23,465 bases of DNA from GYS-P2D sp964522505 (GTDB lineage Bacteria; Bacteroidota; Bacteroidia; Chitinophagales; Saprospiraceae). The notes under the pieces were generated by a model. It saw nothing but the letters and a program-made list of their open reading frames with translations, searched no databases and was not told the origin of the DNA. The stretch is taken from assembly GCA_964522505.1 (NCBI GenBank), contig CAZFWJ010000052.1, positions 1 through 23,465 of the forward strand, written 5' to 3'. Positions 7,238 through 14,641 of this stretch are shown one piece after another (position 1 is the stretch's first letter; each line of letters opens with the position of its first letter). Both the position numbers and the translations under genes were made by a program.

Positions 7238-8260
7238 ATGAAAACTTTCCTCAAGTATTTAGGAATCTTCTTATTGATATTAATACTGATCTATGCGGCA
7301 TTGTGCTTCTTAGGACCAAAGAACTTTAACACTGATGAATCTACCTCTATAGATGCTCCCGCACCAGTAGTGTTTAATTTGGTGAATAGTCTGCAAAAAG
7401 CAGCGCTCTGGAATGACTGGAGTCTCACGGATACAGCCATGGTCACTAGCTACAATAATATTCTCGAAGGAGTAGGTGCTGAGAGCAGTTGGGAAAGCGC
7501 TTCACAAGGCAAAGGATCTCAAAAAATTATTGAGTCAAATAAAAATGAAAAAGTTCGCACACAACTTGCATTCGAAGGATGGGACGGTGTCAATACGGCG
7601 GATTTCTTATTGACTCCATCTGCAGATGGCACAGACTTGCGATGGACATTTGAGAGCGGCAGTGATTTACCCTTCTTCATGAGAGGAGCTTTTATGGTAA
7701 TGGGCTTGAAAGGGAGCATGAAAAAGAGCTATAAGGCCGGATTAGCCAATATCAAACGCATCGCCGAGGAAAGAGCCCAGAAGAGCCTATATGGTGGATA
7801 CACCATAAATCTCGTAGAACTCGGAGAACGCAATTATCTCATGAAGCGCGGAGAGGTGCCAATGAGTAGTGCAGAAAAGTTTTACTCTAACAGCTTGACC
7901 TCATTATTCGGGGTATTACAGCAATCTGGTATTGAAATGGAAGGGAGACCATGTGGTCTATATTATAAGTGGAACTTTGAGACAAGCACGGCAGATATGG
8001 CAGCAGCCATACCTATCGCTGAAGCACTCTCAATTGATGGTGCAAGCTCACTACAGATTCCTGAAGGTCAGGTTATTCAGGTAGATCACTATGGAGATTC
8101 TGCATCTTCTGCAGATGCTCATTATGCCATTGATGATTACATGAAAGATAATGGCCTGTTTCAAGAGTTGCCTATGGTTGAAGAGTATATCACTGACTCC
8201 TCAACAGAGAAAGATCCATCCAAATGGTTAACAAGGATAAGCTATTATTATTCCGAATAA
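7238..8260 (+). CDS. Membrane-anchored SRPBCC plus GyrI-like protein
   Basis: A 340-aa protein with three visible parts. There is an N-terminal transmembrane helix (about residues 5-27). An SRPBCC/polyketide-cyclase-like domain (about 35-175) begins ESTSIDAPAPVVFNLVNSL and contains W/G positions typical of this fold (ALWNDWSLTD, EGVGAESSW). A C-terminal GyrI-like/effector-binding domain (about 190-340) begins NYLMKRGEVPMSSAEKFY. This domain order is common in Bacteroidota. Such proteins presumably bind a small hydrophobic or amphipathic ligand, but no ligand is known. It sits 10 bp after hemJ, so the two are likely co-transcribed. A link to porphyrin handling is tempting but unsupported beyond the neighbourhood. 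Confidence 0.78.
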   Translation: MKTFLKYLGIFLLILILIYAALCFLGPKNFNTDESTSIDAPAPVVFNLVNSLQKAALWNDWSLTDTAMVTSYNNILEGVGAESSWESASQGKGSQKIIESNKNEKVRTQLAFEGWDGVNTADFLLTPSADGTDLRWTFESGSDLPFFMRGAFMVMGLKGSMKKSYKAGLANIKRIAEERAQKSLYGGYTINLVELGERNYLMKRGEVPMSSAEKFYSNSLTSLFGVLQQSGIEMEGRPCGLYYKWNFETSTADMAAAIPIAEALSIDGASSLQIPEGQVIQVDHYGDSASSADAHYAIDDYMKDNGLFQELPMVEEYITDSSTEKDPSKWLTRISYYYSE

Positions 8261-8277
8261 TCATCTCTTTCTTTTGT

Positions 8278-8321
8278 TGAGCATTATTATATTAATGGTG
8301 CTCAGTACTTCCATTAAGTAC
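8278..8321 (+). terminator. Double hairpin after the SRPBCC/GyrI-like gene
   Basis: A 12-bp stem with a 3-nt loop (8278-8289 with 8293-8304, two G-U pairs) is directly followed by a 6-bp stem with a 5-nt loop (GTACTT 8305-8310, AAGTAC 8316-8321). They start 17 bases after the stop codon. There is no T-run, so it may act as a terminator or as an mRNA end-stabilising structure. Confidence 0.45.
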
Positions 8322-8542
8322 CAAACGATCATTCTAAATTAAGGGACGGATCAGGTTTATTGTAGAATTAGTTCACTATAAGACCAATGCGAGTATTTAA
8401 TTCTATCAATTTCTTTTCTAAGAGATATTTATTCTTTAATATTCGTGGTATATGGATATTGAGGTTTAAGAATTGAAGACTACACCAAACTTTATGTAAC
8501 TCTTTTCTTATTGCTTGTTATTCTTTCTATAATTGGATCATT
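8322..8542. other. Spacer ahead of the Mo-hydroxylase operon
   Basis: An AT-rich spacer of about 220 bp without an open frame of note. It should hold the promoter of the coxG-coxM operon. I found no good TTTG/TAnnTTTG pair; the nearest -7-like match is TATAATTG at 8528-8535, too close to the ATG to be persuasive. Confidence 0.35.
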
Positions 8543-9199
8543 ATGCAAGTCAAGGGGGTACACACATTTAAGGTTTCTAAAAGTCAACTATGGCAATTTC
8601 TCATGGATCCCGAGGTGTTAGCCAAAATCACACCTGGCGTATCCAAACTAGAAACGATTGATACAGATCACTACAGAAGCATATCGGATATAAAGATTGG
8701 GCCTGTCAAGGGCTCCTTTAAAGGAAAGCTAAAAGTCCTAGACAAAAACGAACCTGAGTCTTTCACCATAGAAATGGAGCAACTCAGTAAAATAGGAAAT
8801 GCCCACGGTAAAATAGCCATGAATTTGGCTGGCAATGATTTGGATTCAGCAGAGTTGAGCTTTGATGGTAAAGTAAATTTGTCGGGCGTAATTGCTCGGA
8901 CTGGACAGCGAGTATTATCTGGAGTTGCGAACACGATTACTAAGGAGGTATTTGCTTCATTAGAACAACACATCGAAGAAGAAGGCACAACTACGCAGCA
9001 AGCCACTCCCGCTCTAGAGTCTGTATCACATGAAAAGACGGAATCAGAAATTACTTATGCTGCAGAACCTGCGTCACCCGATATTACAGAGTCAGACATT
9101 TCCTCAGCGTCAGGATCAAGTTCAGCAAAAGAGCATGCAACGAGATCTGAAGGTATCTGGGGTTGGTTCAGCAATTTTTTCAAAAAACTATTCGGATAG
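8543..9199 (+). CDS. coxG: CoxG-like SRPBCC protein with C-terminal membrane tail
   Basis: A 218-aa protein of the CoxG (CO dehydrogenase subunit G) family. The SRPBCC domain covers about residues 1-150: MQVKGVHTFKVSKSQLWQFL, then DPEVLAKITPGVSKLE, ISDIKIGPVKGSFKGKLKV, and a late VARTGQRVL-type stretch (VIARTGQRVLSGVA). A low-complexity S/T/E/A-rich linker (about 152-202) leads to a 16-residue end, EGIWGWFSNFFKKLFG, that looks like a membrane-binding amphipathic helix. CoxG in Oligotropha is reported to recruit the hydroxylase to the membrane, and this tail would fit that role without a true transmembrane helix. It is the first gene of the coxG-S-L-M unit, 29 bp ahead of coxS. Confidence is high for the family and moderate for the anchoring role. 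Confidence 0.87.
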   Translation: MQVKGVHTFKVSKSQLWQFLMDPEVLAKITPGVSKLETIDTDHYRSISDIKIGPVKGSFKGKLKVLDKNEPESFTIEMEQLSKIGNAHGKIAMNLAGNDLDSAELSFDGKVNLSGVIARTGQRVLSGVANTITKEVFASLEQHIEEEGTTTQQATPALESVSHEKTESEITYAAEPASPDITESDISSASGSSSAKEHATRSEGIWGWFSNFFKKLFG

Positions 9200-9228
9200 C
9201 TAAAACTCGAATCACATAAAACAAACGT

Positions 9229-9708
9229 ATGAAAAACAAAATCTCAATGTCGGTAAACGGCAAATCCCATGCAGGGGAAGTTGAACCAAGGACCCTCTTG
9301 GTTGACTATCTAAGGGATCATTTATCTCTGACTGGAACTCATATAGCCTGTGATACAAGCAGTTGCGGTGCTTGCACCATACATGTGGATGGCAAGGCAG
9401 TTAAGTCATGCACACTGCTTGCAGTACAAGCGGATGGATGTGAGATCACAACAGTAGAAGGATTGTCTACTAACGGGGAACTGCATCCCATACAAGAAGG
9501 ATTCAAGGAAGAACATGGCCTACAATGTGGCTTTTGCACCCCTGGCATGATGATGACAGCCATAGACTTACTCAAACATAATCCCAATCCGAGCGAACAT
9601 GAAATTCGGGTAGCCTTAGAAGGAAATTTCTGTAGATGCACGGGCTATCACAACATAGTCAAGTCTATTCAATACGCCGCTAATAAAATGAATGCAGTAA
9701 ATGCATAG
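9229..9708 (+). CDS. coxS: Mo-hydroxylase small subunit, two [2Fe-2S] clusters
   Basis: The 159-aa iron-sulfur subunit of a xanthine-oxidase-family molybdenum hydroxylase. It passes electrons from the molybdenum site to the FAD subunit. All eight cluster ligands are present. The plant-ferredoxin-type site is C41, C46, C49 and C61 (ACDTSSCGACTIHVDG...SC), and the second site is C100, C103, C135 and C137 (QCGFCTPGMMM ... FCRCTGY). The size matches the family. It is flanked by coxG-like (29 bp) and the large subunit (32 bp), so it is co-transcribed with them. The symbol follows the CO dehydrogenase nomenclature; the large subunit shows the enzyme is form II, so the substrate is open. Confidence 0.95.
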   Translation: MKNKISMSVNGKSHAGEVEPRTLLVDYLRDHLSLTGTHIACDTSSCGACTIHVDGKAVKSCTLLAVQADGCEITTVEGLSTNGELHPIQEGFKEEHGLQCGFCTPGMMMTAIDLLKHNPNPSEHEIRVALEGNFCRCTGYHNIVKSIQYAANKMNAVNA

Positions 9709-9740
9709 CCTCAATTCATCAAATTCAAACGGAACAAAAA

Positions 9741-12107
9741 ATGACTAAATACATAGGTAAATCGATAAAGCGCACAGAAGACAAACGCTTTTTAACAGGT
9801 CAGGGAAAATACACAGATGACATCGTACTCGCCAATATGTCATATGCCTACATCTTGCGTAGCCCTTATGCCAATGCAACAATCAATAGCATCGACACAT
9901 CGGCAGCAACAGACATGGAGGGCGTTATAGCAGTGTTTACGGGTAGTGATATCCCAGAAGCCATAGCTGGTGTCCCTTGTGGTTGGCAGGTGGACTTCAA
10001 GAATGGAGACACTATGAAGGAACCGCCGCATCCATTGTTAGTGCGAAAAAAGGTCCGGCATGTTGGAGATGGCATAGCGTTGATAGTCGCTGAATCCAAG
10101 AGCATAGCTAAAGATGCATCGGAGTTGATTGATATAGATTATGACATATTAGATGCCGTCACCGATCCAAAGGCAGCAGCTCAGGCTGGTGCGCCTCTAG
10201 TACATGATGATGTCCCAAATAACATCTGTTTTGACTGGGAATTAGGAAATCCTAAAGATGAAGTGTCAGCAGCACTAGCCAGTGCAGCGCATGTAACAGA
10301 ATTAGAATTTGTCAACCAGCGGGTAGTGCCGAATGCAATGGAGCCAAGGGCTGCTATTGGGCATTGGGATAGCGCTCATGAGCGCCATACCTTATACACT
10401 TCTACCCAAAATCCTCATTTAATCAGGTTACTCCTGTGCGCATTCGTCTTAGGAATTCCTGAGCACAAAGTGCGAGTGGTAGGTCCAGATGTCGGCGGAG
10501 GTTTTGGCAGCAAGATATTCCACTATACTGAGGAAGCACTGGTCGTGTACTTTTCCAAGATCTTGAATCGTCCAATTAAGTGGACAGCTGATCGTAGCGA
10601 AGCCTTCTTAACGGATGCACACGGTCGTGATCATGTAACACATGCTAAGATGGGCTTTGACGGAGCTGGTAAAATAGTCGCTCTACAAGCCTATACCTAT
10701 GCCAACATGGGTGCGTACTTGTCATCATTTGCCCCAGCAGTACCGACATATCTGCATGGCACATTGTTCCAAGGCTTATATACCACACCTAAAATCAATG
10801 TTGACGTTACCGCCACATTTACACATACTAATGTAGTCGATGCATACAGGGGAGCTGGAAGACCTGAAACCACTTTTTTACTGGAGCGATTAGTAGATCT
10901 TGCTGCATTAGAGATGGGTGTAGACCCAGCCGAGTTGCGATTTAAAAATTTCATTCCACCATTTGATGGAGTTAATCAGGAAGGATATGTTACCCAGGTG
11001 GCTTTACAATATGATAGTGGCAACTATGCACCAGTATTGGAGCGAGCCTTAGAAATGGTCGGCTATAAAGCCTTTAGAAAAGAACAAGCAGCTCAATCAA
11101 ATGGCAAGCTATTAGGCATTGGCTTTTCGACATACATAGAGGCCTGTGGTATTGCACCATCAGCTGTTGTCGGAGCACTCGGTGCTCGTGCAGGATTATT
11201 CGAATCTGCGCAGGTCACTGTCCAGCCAACTGGTAAAGTAAGTGTATATACTGGCTCACACTCTCATGGTCAAGGTCATGAGACCACATTCGCTCAGGTA
11301 GTAGCCGATAAGTTGGGTATTCCACTGGAGGATGTAGAGATTATTCATGGCGATTCCGATCGAGTCGCATTTGGTATGGGTACTTACGGATCAAGAAGCC
11401 TTGCCGTAGGTGGAAGTGCGATTGTCAAGTCCGTTGAAAAAGTACTTGAAAAAGGCGCCAAGGTTGCGGCTCATTTATTGGAGTCGACACCCGATGACCT
11501 AGAATATGCTGATGGCAAATGGACTGTAAAGGGAACTGATAAATCAGTAGCTTTTGGTGATGTCTCTCTGACTGCCTATGTCCCGCACAACTATCCTGAG
11601 GGACTAGAGCCAGGACTTGACTTTAGCAGCTTTTATGACCCTGCTAATTTTACGTATCCATTTGGTGCCCATGTGGCTATAGTAGAGATTGACAAGGAGA
11701 CAGGGGCTGTTGAACTCAAGCGCTTTATCGCTGTCGATGATGTAGGGAATGTGATTAATCCGATGATCGTAGATGGACAGATACACGGTGGTTTGGCCCA
11801 AGGTATTGGACAGGCTATGCATGAAGGAGCCATCTATGATGAAACCGGACAATTGATCAATGGTAGTTACATGGATTATTGTATGCCTCGTGCGGATGAT
11901 TTCCCAAGTTTTGAAATAGATCGTACAGTTACTCCATGTCCGCATAATCCACTTGGTGTGAAAGGTGCTGGTGAGGCAGGCTGTATAGGATCAACACCTG
12001 CCGTGGTCAATGCGGTGATCGATGCACTTTGGAAAGGTGGCCATAAGGTAAAGGACATCCGTATGCCGATGACTCCTGAACGGGTTTGGACAGCCATGCA
12101 AGACTAA
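9741..12107 (+). CDS. coxL: Mo-hydroxylase large subunit, form II CoxL-like
   Basis: The 788-aa molybdopterin-binding catalytic subunit of a xanthine oxidase/aerobic CO dehydrogenase family enzyme. Visible features are the N-terminal IGKSIKRTEDKRFLTGQGKYTDD, the cofactor motif VGGGFGSK at residues 251-258, the active-site loop AYRGAGR at 368-374, the HSHGQGHETTFAQ cofactor segment, and the catalytic base Glu745 within GVKGAGEAGCIGSTPA. In true (form I) CO dehydrogenases the loop is AYxCSFR, with a Cys carrying the copper-sulfur-molybdenum centre. Here that Cys is replaced (AYRGAGR), which defines form II. Form II enzymes have unclear or different substrates, such as aldehydes, purines or N-heterocycles. 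It is complete and in the usual cytoplasmic heterotrimer context, with S and M subunits adjacent. The label coxL is structural, not a claim of CO oxidation. Confidence 0.93.
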   Translation: MTKYIGKSIKRTEDKRFLTGQGKYTDDIVLANMSYAYILRSPYANATINSIDTSAATDMEGVIAVFTGSDIPEAIAGVPCGWQVDFKNGDTMKEPPHPLLVRKKVRHVGDGIALIVAESKSIAKDASELIDIDYDILDAVTDPKAAAQAGAPLVHDDVPNNICFDWELGNPKDEVSAALASAAHVTELEFVNQRVVPNAMEPRAAIGHWDSAHERHTLYTSTQNPHLIRLLLCAFVLGIPEHKVRVVGPDVGGGFGSKIFHYTEEALVVYFSKILNRPIKWTADRSEAFLTDAHGRDHVTHAKMGFDGAGKIVALQAYTYANMGAYLSSFAPAVPTYLHGTLFQGLYTTPKINVDVTATFTHTNVVDAYRGAGRPETTFLLERLVDLAALEMGVDPAELRFKNFIPPFDGVNQEGYVTQVALQYDSGNYAPVLERALEMVGYKAFRKEQAAQSNGKLLGIGFSTYIEACGIAPSAVVGALGARAGLFESAQVTVQPTGKVSVYTGSHSHGQGHETTFAQVVADKLGIPLEDVEIIHGDSDRVAFGMGTYGSRSLAVGGSAIVKSVEKVLEKGAKVAAHLLESTPDDLEYADGKWTVKGTDKSVAFGDVSLTAYVPHNYPEGLEPGLDFSSFYDPANFTYPFGAHVAIVEIDKETGAVELKRFIAVDDVGNVINPMIVDGQIHGGLAQGIGQAMHEGAIYDETGQLINGSYMDYCMPRADDFPSFEIDRTVTPCPHNPLGVKGAGEAGCIGSTPAVVNAVIDALWKGGHKVKDIRMPMTPERVWTAMQD

Positions 12108-12146
12108 AATGGTTCTGACTTATTTATTAATTACAATCGACAAATA

Positions 12147-12989
12147 ATGATACCAGTTTCATTCAATTATAAAAAAGCATCCTCAGTAGAGGAAGCACTC
12201 AATATGTTGGACGACGATGCCCAAATATTAGGAGGTGGCCACAGTCTCATTCCAGCATTAAAATTGCGACTCAATGCCCCTGGCACACTAGTGGACATAT
12301 CCAAGATAGATAGCATCAAGAATATCTCAGACAATGACAAATCTATCACGATAGGCGGGGGTGTAACCCATGCAGCCATTGCTAACAGTACGGTGCTTGC
12401 CGAGCACTGTCCTATGATGGTGCAAGCGGCTAAGGAGATAGGTGATATTCAAGTGCGCAATTGTGGCACCATAGGAGGCAGTATTGCTCATGCGGACCCA
12501 GCAGCAGATTGGCCCGCAGTCTTATTAGCCGCAGATGCCAATGTCATGATTCATGGCAAAAGTGGCAGGCGCACGGTTGACATAGATCAGTTCTTCAAAG
12601 GTTTTTATGAAACCGCTTTAGAAGAAGGTGAGATTATCACTGGCATTAGCATACCAAAATCACCTTTTAATCGCCACTCTACATATGTCAAATTTAAGCA
12701 GCCAGCGTCTCGCTTTGCCATTGTAGGATGTGCGGCAGCAGCAGATATGAGTGGAGGCACAGTCAACTCTATTAGGATAGGCATCACGGGTGTAAGTGAG
12801 AGCGCCTATCGAGCCCTAGCGGCAGAGAATGCCCTCAAAGGACAGACACTCAATAATGATACTATCGAATCTGCAGTGACCAATATTACTGAAGGGGTCA
12901 GCGTGATGGGCGACCACTATGCGTCTGAGAAGTACCGTTCTCATTTGGCACATGTATATACCAAGAGAGCGTTGAAGAAATTAAGCTGA
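12147..12989 (+). CDS. coxM: Mo-hydroxylase FAD-binding medium subunit
   Basis: The 280-aa flavoprotein subunit of the same heterotrimer. It takes electrons from the [2Fe-2S] subunit and hands them to an external acceptor. The two FAD-binding segments of the CoxM/XdhB family are present: GGGHSL at residues 29-34 and TIGGSIAHADPAADWP (108-123). The C-terminal CO-dehydrogenase flavoprotein domain (about 175-280) contains FKQPASRFAIVGCAAA and the IRIGITGVSESAYRA stretch. The length is usual. It begins 39 bp after coxL and is the last gene of this transcription unit, ending 23 bp before a hairpin terminator. The gene order G-S-L-M differs from the M-S-L order of classic form I cox clusters. Confidence 0.94.
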   Translation: MIPVSFNYKKASSVEEALNMLDDDAQILGGGHSLIPALKLRLNAPGTLVDISKIDSIKNISDNDKSITIGGGVTHAAIANSTVLAEHCPMMVQAAKEIGDIQVRNCGTIGGSIAHADPAADWPAVLLAADANVMIHGKSGRRTVDIDQFFKGFYETALEEGEIITGISIPKSPFNRHSTYVKFKQPASRFAIVGCAAAADMSGGTVNSIRIGITGVSESAYRALAAENALKGQTLNNDTIESAVTNITEGVSVMGDHYASEKYRSHLAHVYTKRALKKLS

Positions 12990-13012
12990 GTCCTCATCAA
13001 GAGCTATATCTT

Positions 13013-13050
13013 GAGCCTGCCAGTCCTTACCAAATTGGCAGGCTCTTCAT
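13013..13050 (+). terminator. Terminator after coxM-like gene
   Basis: A perfect 10-bp stem (GAGCCTGCCA 13013-13022, TGGCAGGCTC 13036-13045) with a 13-nt loop is followed by TTCATT. It starts 23 bases after the coxM stop and splits the structural genes from the HAD-MoxR-VWA unit. The T-run is weak, so partial read-through is possible. Confidence 0.65.
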
Positions 13051-13061
13051 TATAAGATTGT

Positions 13062-13748
13062 ATGATTTCCCAAACGATAGCGCTAGACGTTTACGGTACT
13101 TTAATAGACACAGCTGGTGTGCTTTCAACATTGACTCATATCGTAGGAGAACAACAGGCTGAACCTCTATCAAATCTCTGGCGGACAAAACAGTTAGAAT
13201 ATTCTTTTCGTCGAGGGTTAATGGGCAGATATGTCGATTTTTCTGTAGTAACTAAGGAAGCACTAGAGCACAGTTGTAAGGTGTACAAGATAGACTTGAA
13301 GCCTACTGAAGTTGATCAATTAATGCAAGAATATCGCACCTTGCCACCATATAGAGATACTAAGCACGGAGTGGAACAGCTAAAACAGCTAGGGTATCGA
13401 GTATATGCTTACTCTAATGGTAGTAATAAGGCAGTCACACAACTATTAAGACAGGCTGGAGTACATCACTTGCTAGACGGTGTAGTCAGTATGGAAGATG
13501 TTAAGACCTTCAAACCAAATCCTATCGGATATAATCATTTCTGTCAATCAACAGACTCCAAACCTCAACATGCATGGTTGGTCTCTGGCAACAACTTTGA
13601 TGTAATCGGAGCCAAATCTTTTGGGATGCATACCGCATGGTTAAAGAGGAATCCTGATGCTATATTTGACCCGATGGGCTATGAACCTACCCTTACGATC
13701 TCGACATTAACAGACTTGGCTCTTGCCATAGATGAATTTCTCTTATGA
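13062..13748 (+). CDS. HAD-superfamily hydrolase, haloacid dehalogenase type II-like
   Basis: A 228-aa HAD-fold hydrolase, closest in layout to the type II (L-2-haloacid dehalogenase-like) group. Motif I is ALDVYGTLID with the nucleophile Asp9. Motif II is YSNGSN with Ser118. Motif III is the Lys151 of FKPNP. Motif IV is SGNNFDVIGAKSFGMHTAW, where a dehalogenase typically has a V.s..FDv.GAk..G phrase. The cap insert (about 18-95) is helical. It could be a dehalogenase or a phosphatase; the motifs do not settle this. Its stop overlaps the next ATG (ATGA at 13745-13748), so it is translationally coupled to the MoxR ATPase and belongs to the maturation unit of the molybdenum enzyme rather than being a bystander. 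The partner role is inferred from this coupling only. Confidence 0.85.
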   Translation: MISQTIALDVYGTLIDTAGVLSTLTHIVGEQQAEPLSNLWRTKQLEYSFRRGLMGRYVDFSVVTKEALEHSCKVYKIDLKPTEVDQLMQEYRTLPPYRDTKHGVEQLKQLGYRVYAYSNGSNKAVTQLLRQAGVHHLLDGVVSMEDVKTFKPNPIGYNHFCQSTDSKPQHAWLVSGNNFDVIGAKSFGMHTAWLKRNPDAIFDPMGYEPTLTISTLTDLALAIDEFLL

Positions 13749-14641
13749 ATAGTCAAGAATCCATTCTAAAAATCCAGGACCTGCTCAGTGCACAGGGTTA
13801 TATCGCAGATAGCTCTATTGCCATGTCTATACATCTGTCGATGATCCTTAATAAGCCATTGTTGATAGAGGGCCCGGCGGGTGTCGGTAAAACAGAAATT
13901 GCTAAGGTAATGAGTAAAGCCCTACAGACAGATCTCATTAGATTACAATGCTATGAAGGGCTAGATGCCAACCACGCCATATATGAGTGGAACTATCAAC
14001 GTCAGCTGCTCTATCTTAAAATGACTGAACAAAGTCAGCTATCATTGAAAGAAAAGGAGGCAACGATATTTGGCAATGATTTTCTGTTAGAACGTCCACT
14101 GTTGAAATCAATCATGGCTAATGACTCTCAAGTCCTGCTAATTGATGAAATAGATCGAGCCGATCAAGAATTTGAGAGTTTCTTTCTTGAATTGTTATCA
14201 GACTGGCAGATCACCATACCAGAAATCGGGACCATTGTAGCTAAGAGTATTCCTCATGTGATTATGACAGGCAACAGAACTCGAGAACTATCTGAAGCGC
14301 TGAGGCGTCGTTGTTTATATTTATGGATTGACTATCCGACATTCGATAAAGAACTGGACATAGTATTATCTAAGGTTCCTGATATCAATAAAGACCTAGC
14401 CACTGAAATCTGTCGATTTATGGAAGAAGTCAGAAAAATGAGACTGGAGAAATTGCCTGGTATCGCCGAGACACTTGACTGGGCAATAGTGCTGTCATCA
14501 ATGCATATTGACCATCTCAATAAAGAAGTGGTTGAATCAACCTTAGGAGTTGTACTAAAAGATTGGCAAGATATCCGAGAAGCACAACTATCGCTGTCGG
14601 AATTATTCGATAAGGTCGGTGTCATCTCCAAAATGAATTGA
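13745..14641 (+). CDS. MoxR-type AAA+ ATPase, CoxD-like
   Basis: A 298-aa MoxR-family AAA+ ATPase. Walker A is GPAGVGKT at residues 43-50 and Walker B is VLLIDE at 130-135 (VLLIDEIDRAD). A sensor-1 segment VIMTGNRTRELSEALRRRC supplies the sensor Asn and likely Arg-finger region. In the CO dehydrogenase system CoxD, with CoxE and CoxF, acts in the cytoplasm after translation to build the metal site of the apo-enzyme. The same kind of pair occurs with form II enzymes. Here it overlaps the HAD gene by 4 bases and the VWA gene by 1 base, so the three are made together. Its direct target is presumably the neighbouring large subunit. The MoxR/VWA pairing is strong evidence of function as a chaperone or metal-site maturase. 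Confidence 0.9.
   Translation: MNSQESILKIQDLLSAQGYIADSSIAMSIHLSMILNKPLLIEGPAGVGKTEIAKVMSKALQTDLIRLQCYEGLDANHAIYEWNYQRQLLYLKMTEQSQLSLKEKEATIFGNDFLLERPLLKSIMANDSQVLLIDEIDRADQEFESFFLELLSDWQITIPEIGTIVAKSIPHVIMTGNRTRELSEALRRRCLYLWIDYPTFDKELDIVLSKVPDINKDLATEICRFMEEVRKMRLEKLPGIAETLDWAIVLSSMHIDHLNKEVVESTLGVVLKDWQDIREAQLSLSELFDKVGVISKMN

Noticed and set aside
9741..12107. Calling the locus aerobic CO dehydrogenase
   Set aside because: The AYRGAGR loop lacks the copper-binding Cys of form I enzymes, so only a form II molybdenum hydroxylase is supported.
14638..14640. TTG start for the VWA gene
   Set aside because: The ATG at 14641, which overlaps the MoxR stop as TGATG, is a better start.
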